Origin: Chryseobacterium sp. SSA4.19 | Lineage (GTDB): Bacteria > Bacteroidota > Bacteroidia > Flavobacteriales > Weeksellaceae | Assembly (NCBI RefSeq): GCF_022601875.1 | Contig: NZ_JAKVIP010000013.1 | Coordinates: forward strand, 1-64,000 | Direction: 5' to 3' | Length of the DNA stretch: 64,000 nt | In this document: piece after piece, positions 51,623 to 58,884 of the stretch | Layout: each line of letters starts with the position of its first letter | Position numbering within the stretch: the stretch's first letter is position 1 | Program-made: the position numbers and the translations under genes | The notes under the pieces: generated by a model | Database searches by the model: none | Seen by the model: the letters and a program-made list of their open reading frames with translations, nothing else | Told to the model about the DNA's origin: nothing

Positions 51623-52423
51623 TTATTTCCCTTTATATTCAGGTTTTCTTTTTTGTAAAAAGGCATTGACACCTTCAATAAAATCTTCTGTTTCTGCGGC
51701 TTCCTGCTGTAAATCTCCTTCTAATTCTAACTGTTCCTTCAAAGTATTGTTGTAAGAGGCTGCAAATGCTTTTTTAGTTAATTTAATGGCAGCAGTCGGC
51801 ATATTTGACATTTTCTCCAAAATTTCCATTGATTTTGAATTGAATTCTTCCTCATTGAAAACTTCTGCCACCAAACCATACGATTTGGCTTCTTCTGCAG
51901 ATAATTTTTTTCCGGTAAAAGCCAGATAATTGGCCAGCTGTCTTCCCAATAGTTTAGGCAAGAAATACGTTCCGCCTGTATCAGGGATTAATCCGATATT
52001 GGAAAATGCCTGGGAAAAATAGGCTTTATTGTTTGCTAAAACAAAATCACAGATCAAGGCAAGCATGGCACCAGCTCCTACAGCAGGGCCGTTAACCAAA
52101 GCGATCACAGGCTTTCTGCATTTTGTAATTTCCGTAACCAGCGGATTGTAATAATCTACTACAATTTTCCTGATGATATCCTGATCATGATGTTCTTTAC
52201 CTGTTACAAAAGCATCATCCAGATTCTGGCCGGAACAAAAAGCTCTGCTTCTACCAGAAATTGCCACACACCTTACTGTTGGGTCGTTGCTGCATTCATA
52301 AACGAAATCTTTCAAATCGGCCAATGAAGGTTTTGTTAACGCATTCATAGTTTCAGGCTGGTTGAGGTAGGCAATTTTCAGCTTTCCGTCAAAATGCGAT
52401 TCAATATCAAGTTGTGTATACAT
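51623..52423 (-). CDS. paaG: PaaG ring-epoxide isomerase (crotonase family)
   Basis: A 266-residue crotonase enzyme. In the pathway PaaG converts the phenylacetyl-CoA epoxide to oxepin-CoA. 'SRAFCSGQNLDDAF' and 'GPAVGAGAMLALICDFVLA' give the oxyanion holes, and 'NIGLIPDTGGTYFLPKLLGR' contains the single Asp that marks PaaG rather than a two-Glu hydratase. The length is normal. A separate PaaF is not in the cluster, so this enzyme, or one elsewhere, must supply the hydratase step. It is between paaD and paaH. Confidence 0.85.
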   Translation of the reverse strand: MYTQLDIESHFDGKLKIAYLNQPETMNALTKPSLADLKDFVYECSNDPTVRCVAISGRSRAFCSGQNLDDAFVTGKEHHDQDIIRKIVVDYYNPLVTEITKCRKPVIALVNGPAVGAGAMLALICDFVLANNKAYFSQAFSNIGLIPDTGGTYFLPKLLGRQLANYLAFTGKKLSAEEAKSYGLVAEVFNEEEFNSKSMEILEKMSNMPTAAIKLTKKAFAASYNNTLKEQLELEGDLQQEAAETEDFIEGVNAFLQKRKPEYKGK

Positions 52424-52439
52424 AGTTTTAATTTTTATA

Positions 52440-52553
52440 ATAATGTACCAATTTACGCATAAAAATGCAGCAATATACCAGTTTACCAGTGTAACAATAT
52501 TTACAGCATTTAAAATTGTTACATGATTACATTTTTAGATTGTTATATTAATT
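52440..52553. repeat. Repeat of ATGTAACAAT type in paaD-paaG spacer
   Basis: Several copies of TGTAACAAT or ATTGTTACAT occur in both directions (for instance near 52491 and 52518), with AATATACCAGTTTACCAG, which also resembles the family-B element at 50280. The arms are less perfect than in the other spacers. Confidence 0.45.
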
Positions 52554-53018
52554 CTAATGGCATTTAAAATAATCAAACGGCTCCAGACAGTCTAAACATT
52601 GGTAAGAAGCCTTACACAAAGTAGACCCGAACCTGCTGATCTGTTTTGAGTTCATCGAGCCGCAACGGGGACATTTTTTCGGTTTACCGATGTGATGTTC
52701 GTCTGCGCCTTTTTCCGGCGGGGTAATTCCGTATATCCTAAGTTTTTCTCTCGCTTCATCCGTCAGCCAGTCTGTTGTCCAGATCGGAAACATTTTGGTG
52801 ACTACTTTCGCCTCCCAACCATTTTCCTTCATGATCTTGATGATGTCTTCCTCGATGGTAAACATAGCGGGACAGGCAGAATACGTCGGCGTAATGGTAA
52901 CCTCGACAGAATTCGAACCTGTCACCTTCGCATCTCGTACAATACCCAATTCCACGATATTGATCACCGGGATTTCCGGATCGGGAATGTGTTCTAATAT
53001 TTCTAAAGGATTTTTCAT
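52554..53018 (-). CDS. paaD: PaaD, phenylacetyl-CoA epoxidase subunit D
   Basis: From the ATG at 53018 the protein has 154 residues; a longer frame reaches into the repeat-filled spacer and is rejected. The MIP18-like domain (1-95) includes 'LGIVRDAKV' and 'SACPAMFTIEE', and the C-terminal 40 residues have four cysteines in 'CPRCGSMNSK' and 'YQCLDCLEPF' for a metal. PaaD is thought to deliver iron-sulfur clusters to PaaE rather than to act in catalysis. The length and domain order match the family. Confidence 0.93.
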   Translation of the reverse strand: MKNPLEILEHIPDPEIPVINIVELGIVRDAKVTGSNSVEVTITPTYSACPAMFTIEEDIIKIMKENGWEAKVVTKMFPIWTTDWLTDEAREKLRIYGITPPEKGADEHHIGKPKKCPRCGSMNSKQISRFGSTLCKASYQCLDCLEPFDYFKCH

Positions 53019-53020
53019 AA

Positions 53021-53102
53021 TTAATTTGAAAATTTGAAAATTTGGGTAATTTGAAAATTTAAAGCACTCGCCCATTTTCAAATTAGCATATTTTCAAATT
53101 AA
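53021..53102. repeat. Intergenic palindrome, AT-rich family A (copy 2)
   Basis: TTAATTTGAAAAT (53021-53033) pairs perfectly with ATTTTCAAATTAA (53090-53102). The space between holds more AATTTGAAAATTT copies and GGG/CCC (53044-53046 with 53071-53073). It fills the paaC-paaD spacer. Confidence 0.6.
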
Positions 53103-53113
53103 CTCATTGATTT

Positions 53114-53863
53114 TTACCAAGTACACCCCGGATATGCTCTCTGCATATATTGCAGTTCGCAAAGTATAAACCCGAAATATTCCGTATGGTAACCCGTTCT
53201 TGATTTTGGCTGCATAAAAGGATTGGCAGGATATTCTAATCCAAAATCTACAAAATCTTTTTTCGTGATGGATAGAAAATCGTCATACAAAGCCTCAACA
53301 TTCGGAGCAATATTCAAAGCGATCAAATCATCTTCACCTTCTACCTTTGAGAAAAGACTTTTTGTATATTCCCAGATATTTTCTATTGATCTTTCTACAC
53401 GCATTTTGCTTTCTTCAGTTCCCTGTCCGAAAATTTTCATCCAAGACGCAGCGTGCGTATAATGATACCTTACTTCTTTTAAAGATTTCTGAGCGATAGC
53501 AGAAAGTTCCTCATCTGCAGAATTTGATAATGCCTCGTACATCAGTTTCTGATACACAGAGAAAACATATACTTTCAAAATCGTCTGTGCATAATCTTCG
53601 TTGGGAAGTTCTGTCCAGTGCGCATTTACATATTCGTGTTCGTATCTTAAAAATGCCAAATCATCTTCACTTTTTCCGTTATCGATTACTCTTGAAGCAT
53701 ATACATAAAAGTTATTGGCCTGACCAAGTTCATCCAATGCAATGTTGGTCAATGCAATATCTTCCTCAAGGTAAGGACCTTCACCGCACCACGCAGACAA
53801 ACGCTGTCCCATAATGAAACTGTCGTCTGCCAATTTTAATAAATAATTATATAATGGGTTCAT
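53114..53863 (-). CDS. paaC: PaaC, phenylacetyl-CoA epoxidase structural subunit
   Basis: A 249-residue helical protein of the ferritin-like fold, the PaaA partner in the epoxidase. It starts 'MNPLYNYLLKLADDSFIMGQRLSAWCGEGPYLEEDIALTN' as other PaaC proteins do ('QRLSEWCGxGPxLEEDIA'). It has lost the metal ligands of PaaA, consistent with a structural role. The length is normal (E. coli 248). It is between paaB and paaD. Confidence 0.96.
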   Translation of the reverse strand: MNPLYNYLLKLADDSFIMGQRLSAWCGEGPYLEEDIALTNIALDELGQANNFYVYASRVIDNGKSEDDLAFLRYEHEYVNAHWTELPNEDYAQTILKVYVFSVYQKLMYEALSNSADEELSAIAQKSLKEVRYHYTHAASWMKIFGQGTEESKMRVERSIENIWEYTKSLFSKVEGEDDLIALNIAPNVEALYDDFLSITKKDFVDFGLEYPANPFMQPKSRTGYHTEYFGFILCELQYMQRAYPGCTW

Positions 53864-53870
53864 TGTTTTT

Positions 53871-53977
53871 TAATTTGAAAATTTGAGAATTGGTTAATTT
53901 GAAAATTAAAGAATTGCCTTAATTGAAAGTTTGTGAATGATTAATGTGATTATGGTCATTTCCAAATTTTCAAATTA
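53871..53977. repeat. Intergenic palindrome, AT-rich family A (copy 3)
   Basis: TAATTTGAAAATTTG (53871-53885) pairs perfectly with CAAATTTTCAAATTA (53963-53977). Additional copies of AATTTGAAAATT lie inside. It fills the paaB-paaC spacer. Confidence 0.6.
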
Positions 53978-53998
53978 GCACATTTTCAAATTATTAAT

Positions 53999-54280
53999 CT
54001 ACATATTTTTTACATCATTCGGAATGTCGTAGAACGTCGGGTGACGGTACAATTTGTCGTCAGCAGGATCGAAGAATGCTTCCTTATCTACCCCTTCCGA
54101 AGTCACAATATATTTACTGGGAACCACCCAAACGGAAGTTCCTTCTTTTCTTCTGGTATACACATCTCTTGCATTCTGCAAAGCCATTTCTGCTGTTGGC
54201 GCCTGTACAATTCCAACATGTTTGTGGGACAATCCCGGTTTAGTCTGAATAAACACTTCCCACATATCTAAATTTGCCAT
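53999..54280 (-). CDS. paaB: PaaB, phenylacetyl-CoA epoxidase subunit B
   Basis: A 93-residue protein, the normal length for PaaB (about 95). It starts 'MANLDMWEVFIQTKPGLSHKHVGIVQAPTAEMALQ', which matches the family ('WEVFxxxxxGxxHxHVGSLHAxDAExAL'). PaaB bridges the PaaAC complex and is required for activity. It is between paaA and paaC, both of its spacers carrying family-A palindromes. Confidence 0.96.
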   Translation of the reverse strand: MANLDMWEVFIQTKPGLSHKHVGIVQAPTAEMALQNARDVYTRRKEGTSVWVVPSKYIVTSEGVDKEAFFDPADDKLYRHPTFYDIPNDVKNM

Positions 54281-54285
54281 AATTA

Positions 54286-54374
54286 ATTTGAAAAATTAGG
54301 TAATTTGAAAATTTGAGAATTAGGCAATTTGAAAATTAATTATGGCATTTTCAAATTAGCATATTTTCAAATTA
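54286..54374. repeat. Intergenic palindrome, AT-rich family A (copy 4)
   Basis: TAATTTGAAAAT (54301-54312) pairs with ATTTTCAAATTA at 54363-54374 and also at 54347-54358, with another AATTTGAAAATTAAT nearby. It fills the paaA-paaB spacer. Confidence 0.6.
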
Positions 54375-54382
54375 GCACATTA

Positions 54383-55321
54383 TTATATTACTTCTTTTTG
54401 TTGTTTTTCTGCAAAAGCCACCGCCGCTTCTTTTACCCAAGAATTCTCCCTTTGCGCTTTTCTTTTGGTTTCAATACGTTTCTTGTTTGCCGGACCGTTT
54501 CCTTTTAAGATTTCCATGAACTCATCCCAAGGAAGTTCTCCGAAATCGTAGTGTTGTCTTTCCTCGTTCCATTTTAAATCTTTATCCGGAACGGTTAATC
54601 CTAAGAATTCAGCCTGGGAAACGGTAACGTCGATAAATCTCTGACGAAGACTGTCATTGCTTTCTCTTTTCACTCTATAATTCATCGAGATTTTAGAGTT
54701 TGGCGAACTGTCGTCATTTGGACCGAACATCATTAAAGCCGGCCACCAGAACCGGTTTAACGAAGCCTGAGCCATTTCTTTCTGCTGTTTTGTTCCACGG
54801 CAAAGCGCCATCAAAATCTCATATCCCTGTCTTTGGTGAAAAGATTCTTCTTTACAGATTTTCACCATCGCTCTTGAGTAAGGACCATAAGAATTCCCCA
54901 TCAGCATGACCTGGTTCATAATCGCAGCACCATCCACCAACCAGCCGATGGCTCCGATATCTGCCCAACTTAATGTCGGATAATTGAAAATACTTGAATA
55001 TTTTGCTTTTCCTTCCAACATATCTTCGTAAGTGGTGTCTCGATCCGCTCTGATTGTTCCGTTTCCTAACGTTTCAGTAGCGGAATACAGGTACAAACCG
55101 TGACCTGCTTCATCCTGAACTTTAGCCAAAAGAGCCATTTTTCTTCTGAGTGAAGGTGCTCTGGAAATCCAATTGGCTTCAGGCAACATTCCAACAATCT
55201 CGGAATGGGCGTGCTGTGAAATCTGACGAACCAATAATTTCCTGTAATCATCAGGCATTACATCTTTCGGTTCTACTTTATTTTCATCGTGTACGTATTG
55301 TACAAATTTTTCTAAATCCAT
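54383..55321 (-). CDS. paaA: PaaA, catalytic subunit of phenylacetyl-CoA epoxidase
   Basis: From the ATG at 55321 this is a 312-residue diiron monooxygenase; a longer frame extends into the spacer and is rejected. The diiron ligands are in ferritin-like helices: '[15 protein letters not shown]' (ExxH) and '[13 protein letters not shown]' (ExxH) are both visible. PaaA epoxidises the aromatic ring of phenylacetyl-CoA with O2 and electrons from PaaE. The length is normal (E. coli 309). It follows paaE. Confidence 0.97.
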   Translation of the reverse strand: MDLEKFVQYVHDENKVEPKDVMPDDYRKLLVRQISQHAHSEIVGMLPEANWISRAPSLRRKMALLAKVQDEAGHGLYLYSATETLGNGTIRADRDTTYEDMLEGKAKYSSIFNYPTLSWADIGAIGWLVDGAAIMNQVMLMGNSYGPYSRAMVKICKEESFHQRQGYEILMALCRGTKQQKEMAQASLNRFWWPALMMFGPNDDSSPNSKISMNYRVKRESNDSLRQRFIDVTVSQAEFLGLTVPDKDLKWNEERQHYDFGELPWDEFMEILKGNGPANKKRIETKRKAQRENSWVKEAAVAFAEKQQKEVI

Positions 55322-55413
55322 TTTTTTTGTTTTTTGTACTAAAGTAAAATGTCGGTTGTACAATGTATTTTCGATGTACTTTTTACATTATACATTTTAC
55401 ATTTTACAAAAAA

Positions 55414-56499
55414 TTAAACATCATAATTAAGCATCACCACATTCGTTGTCGGGTGGCACTGGCAGGTAAGAACATAACCTCTGGCTACTTCTTCTTCGGT
55501 AAGCGCGTAGTTTTTTTCCATGAAAACTTCTCCTTCGAGAACTTCCGCTTTACACGTACAGCACACTCCTCCTTTACATGCAAAAGGCACAGGAAGATTG
55601 TCTTTTAATGCTTTATCTAAGATACTTTCTTTTTTGGAATTCAGGTGGAACGAATATTCATCATCATCAATAATGACCGTTACCATACTTTCAATATTTG
55701 CAATGGCTTTAAATTCGTCGCTCATTTCCTCCGTATTTTCTTCATCCGGAGCGGTAAAATATTCAAATAAAACCTGAATGGCAGGTACTTTTTTGTCTTT
55801 CTTTAGATAATCAGAAATTCCTTTGATCATTTCAGAAGGTCCACAGATAAAATAAGTAGCTTCCTTAACGTCAATATCAGTATATCTTTCAAACAAATGA
55901 TCTAATTTTTCAGGAGAAATCCTTCCTTCAAAAATAGGATCCTTATGCTTTTCACGGCTTACCAGATAAACCACTTTCAGCCTGCCGTTGAACTTTTCCA
56001 CCAAGGCATCAATTTCAGCCCTCTTCATCACATGGTTCATGCTTCTGTTGCTGTAGAACAGATAAGCGTTGCTATCAGGCTCCTGATATAAACTCTCTTT
56101 AAGATTGGAAAGAATCGGGCTGATTCCGCTTCCTGCTGCCAGGCCTACATAGGTTTTCACATTCGTAGGATGATAAGACGTATTGAAACCGCCCATCGGA
56201 GGCATCACTTCCAGTACTTCATCCATATGGAGGTGCTCATTAAAATATCCGGAAACCTTTCCGCCTTCCAGAAGCTTAACCAATACTTCCAGCGTGTTGC
56301 TTTTTTCACTCGGTGCATTGCAGATCGAGTAAGAACGGCGTTCTTCATTCCCGTTAACCATGAGTTTAAAGTTAAGGTACTGACCTTGCTTGAACCTGAA
56401 TTTGTCTTTCAGTTCTTCAGGAATTTCCAATGCAACATTAACGGCATCGTTGGTATCTTTCTGAACCTTTACCGTTTTTAATTTATAAAATGAATTCAT
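55414..56499 (-). CDS. paaE: PaaE, phenylacetyl-CoA epoxidase reductase
   Basis: A 361-residue ferredoxin-NADP reductase-type protein that feeds electrons from NADPH to PaaA. The FAD segment is 'RRSYSICNAP' (around 54-63), the NAD(P) motif is 'GLAAGSGISPILSNLK' and the plant-type [2Fe-2S] cluster has C-x4-C-x2-C in 'FACKGGVCCTCKAEV' and a fourth Cys in 'VLTCQCHPT'. The domain order is FAD, NADPH, ferredoxin. The start overlaps the paaK stop by 4 bases, so the two are translationally coupled. About 90 bases of AT-rich spacer with ACATTTTACA repeats separate it from paaA. Confidence 0.96.
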   Translation of the reverse strand: MNSFYKLKTVKVQKDTNDAVNVALEIPEELKDKFRFKQGQYLNFKLMVNGNEERRSYSICNAPSEKSNTLEVLVKLLEGGKVSGYFNEHLHMDEVLEVMPPMGGFNTSYHPTNVKTYVGLAAGSGISPILSNLKESLYQEPDSNAYLFYSNRSMNHVMKRAEIDALVEKFNGRLKVVYLVSREKHKDPIFEGRISPEKLDHLFERYTDIDVKEATYFICGPSEMIKGISDYLKKDKKVPAIQVLFEYFTAPDEENTEEMSDEFKAIANIESMVTVIIDDDEYSFHLNSKKESILDKALKDNLPVPFACKGGVCCTCKAEVLEGEVFMEKNYALTEEEVARGYVLTCQCHPTTNVVMLNYDV

Positions 56500-57815
56500 T
56501 TTGCTTTTAGTATTCTGTTAATCTTTCCGCCTTCGCATTTAGGCAGACTGTCCTGAGCATGTATTTTTATGGTGGTAGTAATTCCTACTCTTCTTTTTAT
56601 TTCGTTTTCGATGCTTTTACCAAAGTTCTCCGTAAAATTTAAATATTCACCGGAATTAATCGTTAAGTTTTCCGCTGTCACCAATTCATCATCAATTTCG
56701 ACATCAATATGTAATGCCACGCACATCTGCTCTTTTTCAATCGGTGTTAAATAATAGTTCGGCACCACTCCTTTTATGTGAGAAAACACTTCTTCAATCT
56801 GGCTTGGATAAATATTTACCCCTCTTACGATCAGCATATCATCTGCCCTGCCAAGAATCGGTTTCATTTTAACCATAGTTCTTTTAGCATTTTTGTCGTA
56901 ATACAAACTTGTGATATCGTTCGTCCAATACCGTAAAAGCGGCATTGCTTTTTTCGTTAAAGTCGTAATCACCAAGACACCTTCTTCTCCAAATGGAACT
57001 GGTTGTTTTGTAATCGGATCTAAAATTTCAGGGTAGAAATGATCTTCCCAAATGTAAGATCCTCCTTTTTCCTCAAAATCCTCCATGGAAACTCCGGGTC
57101 CTATAATTTCACTTAAACCATAAATATTGGTCGCATGAACTCCTAATTTTTTTTCAATATGATGTCTGATCAATTCCGTCCATGGTTCCGAACCTAAAAC
57201 GGCATACTTCAAACTGATTTCGTCTGCGGAAATTCCTCTTTTAGAAAATTCATCAGCAATGGTCAAAGCATAAGAAGGTGAGCAGCAAAGAACTTCCGGC
57301 TGGAAATCGATAATTAAATCCACCTGTCTGGTGGTCATGCCTCCTGAAATAGGCAGAACACTCATCCCCAGTTTTTCAGCACCGTAATGAAGGCCGAGAC
57401 CACCGGTAAAAATACCGTAACCGTAAGCATTGTGCAGTTGCATTCCAGGTCTTGCTCCGGCTGCATGTAATGACCTTGCCACAACTTCACTTAATAAGTC
57501 GACATCTTCTTTGGTATAGCCAACTACCGTCGGCTTCCCTGTAGTACCGCTTGAACAGTGAATCCTCTGCAATTCATTTTTAGGAACGGTAAATAATCCG
57601 AACGGATAATAATCTCTTAAATCCTGCTTGTACGTAATCGGAAGTCTGGAAATATCTTCTATGGATCTTATATCGCTGAGCGACAATCCGGATTCAGTAA
57701 ATTTTCCTTTGTAAAAATCAGATTTTTCCTGAAGATAGACAACGAGGTTCACCAATCTTTCCGACTGGAGCTGTCTCAATTGATCCAATTGCAAATATTC
57801 AACAGAAAAATCCAT
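56496..57815 (-). CDS. paaK: PaaK, phenylacetate-CoA ligase
   Basis: From the ATG at 57815 the protein has 439 residues; a TTG two codons earlier is less likely. It activates phenylacetate to its CoA ester with ATP. The AMP-binding motif 'IHCSSGTTGKPTVVGYTKED' (around 95-114), 'NIYGLSEIIGPGVSMED' and the C-terminal 'LGRADDMLIVRGVNIYPSQ' are those of the PaaK subgroup. The length is normal. A promoter and a TetR-type palindrome lie just upstream, and paaE follows with a 4-base overlap, so this gene leads the catabolic transcript. Confidence 0.97.
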   Translation of the reverse strand: MDFSVEYLQLDQLRQLQSERLVNLVVYLQEKSDFYKGKFTESGLSLSDIRSIEDISRLPITYKQDLRDYYPFGLFTVPKNELQRIHCSSGTTGKPTVVGYTKEDVDLLSEVVARSLHAAGARPGMQLHNAYGYGIFTGGLGLHYGAEKLGMSVLPISGGMTTRQVDLIIDFQPEVLCCSPSYALTIADEFSKRGISADEISLKYAVLGSEPWTELIRHHIEKKLGVHATNIYGLSEIIGPGVSMEDFEEKGGSYIWEDHFYPEILDPITKQPVPFGEEGVLVITTLTKKAMPLLRYWTNDITSLYYDKNAKRTMVKMKPILGRADDMLIVRGVNIYPSQIEEVFSHIKGVVPNYYLTPIEKEQMCVALHIDVEIDDELVTAENLTINSGEYLNFTENFGKSIENEIKRRVGITTTIKIHAQDSLPKCEGGKINRILKAK

Positions 57816-57825
57816 AACCAACTAA

Positions 57826-57839
57826 CTAACATTTGTTAG
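57826..57839. promoter_or_regulatory. Candidate operator for the TetR-type regulator
   Basis: CTAACA-TT-TGTTAG is a 6-2-6 palindrome. It covers the predicted transcription start of paaK and ends 11 bases before its ATG. The form resembles TetR-family sites. The cognate protein should be the regulator encoded at 57922-58503. Confidence 0.6.
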
Positions 57840-57842
57840 GTG

Positions 57843-57873
57843 TAAATTTAAAAAGATTCCGGGACCTGGCAAA
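57843..57873 (-). promoter_or_regulatory. Promoter of the paa operon (paaK)
   Basis: Minus-strand TTTG (57870-57873), 19 bases, then TAAATTTA (57843-57850), one base off TAnnTTTG. The predicted start lies inside the palindrome at 57826-57839, so repressor binding would block it. Confidence 0.6.
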
Positions 57874-57921
57874 ATTTTTATGATTTTTATCACTTATCAA
57901 TTTAAATATAAGAAATATTGC

Positions 57922-58503
57922 TTAAGCATTTTTTTGATTTCCCAAAAGCCCGAAAAGCACTTTATCTCTGATCTCATCGGTAATTTCAGTGGTGGATTCA
58001 GTATTTCTTTTGAACCAGAAATATGAATTATTTAAAGTATGAAGGATAAATCTTGTATTAAAAGCAGGAGATTTCAGTTCCCAGTCTTCTGCTGTATAGA
58101 TCTGAGAAATCAGTTCTTCAACCTCCTGCTGATAGTTTTTCCTCAGTTCTATAAATTCAGGCAGCCGTTCTTCCAGGTGTTTCCATTCGTTGGAATAGAT
58201 ATGGGTTACATCACGGTTTTTAAGAACAACGGAAAGATGTTTATCAATAAATAAATTCAGCTTTTCTTTAGGGGGAATATCCGTAATCTTCACTTTCTGA
58301 AGCTCGGTAAAGAAATCATTGGCAATTCCGAAACAGATCCATTCCAGAATTTCTTCCTTGGAACGGATGTGTGCATACAAAGAAGCAGCTTTGATATTCA
58401 GCCTGGTTGCCAAATCCCGTACAGAACTGCCCATATACCCTTTCTCTTTAAAAAGTTCTACGGCAATCCCGAGTATTTTTTTTTGTTTTTCTTTTAATTC
58501 CAT
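57922..58503 (-). CDS. TetR/AcrR-type regulator, probably of phenylacetate genes
   Basis: From the ATG at 58503 the protein has 193 residues; four extra codons from a TTG are unlikely. The N-terminal helix-turn-helix is 'VELFKEKGYMGSSVRDLATRLNIKAASLYAHIRSKEEIL', a clear TetR signature. The larger C-terminal domain should bind the inducer, by analogy with PaaR proteins phenylacetyl-CoA. It is immediately upstream of paaK and in the same direction. A palindrome of TetR form lies over the paaK start. A -7-like TACTTTTG (58513-58520) lies just before its own ATG, giving almost no leader. Confidence 0.85.
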   Translation of the reverse strand: MELKEKQKKILGIAVELFKEKGYMGSSVRDLATRLNIKAASLYAHIRSKEEILEWICFGIANDFFTELQKVKITDIPPKEKLNLFIDKHLSVVLKNRDVTHIYSNEWKHLEERLPEFIELRKNYQQEVEELISQIYTAEDWELKSPAFNTRFILHTLNNSYFWFKRNTESTTEITDEIRDKVLFGLLGNQKNA

Positions 58504-58515
58504 CAATGTCCGCAA

Positions 58516-58884
58516 AAGTAATTATTTTGATTTTAATATTCTGATTTTGAGCGAATGATTTTTAGAGATAAACCGTAAACCATGTTTCCTTATTGTTGTG
58601 ACGATCTTTCAGTTAATTTCCATGTATTCTACAAAAAGAGGAAAATCTGTCTTTACAACATCATTTCAAAATACAGATTTCGGAAAATTTGTCCTTTATT
58701 TTTAAAAAATAGATAATTGAATACTTTTTGTAATTATGTATTTGAATTAAATGATTGAATCAGATCAAGGACATCAGGCTTCATACAATTTAATTTGATT
58801 TTAATATAAAGTCTTAGGTATGGTCTGGAATCTGATGTCTTAATCTGAAATAAACAAATAGCAAATCAAAAAAATAATACACAT
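58516..58884. other. Intergenic region before clpB
   Basis: 369 bases between the divergent regulator gene and clpB. Besides the -7-like box of the regulator gene (58513-58520) it holds an imperfect inverted repeat (58759-58848). No TAnnTTTG box is evident before clpB, so its promoter may use another sigma factor or a weak match. Confidence 0.55.
58759..58848. repeat. Imperfect inverted repeat of GACATCAG type
   Basis: TCAGATCAAGGACATCAG (58760-58777) matches the reverse complement of CTGATGTCTTAATCTGA (58832-58848) except for one substitution and one indel. About 54 bases separate the arms. Strings of ATCTGATGTC type are, from memory, dispersed in flavobacterial genomes. It may be a repeat or a regulatory structure upstream of clpB. 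Confidence 0.45.

Noticed and set aside
53019..54382. Regularly spaced AATTTGAAAATTT repeats that at first look like a CRISPR array.
   Set aside because: Units are imperfect, inverted as well as direct, split between several gene spacers and have no unique spacers or cas genes.
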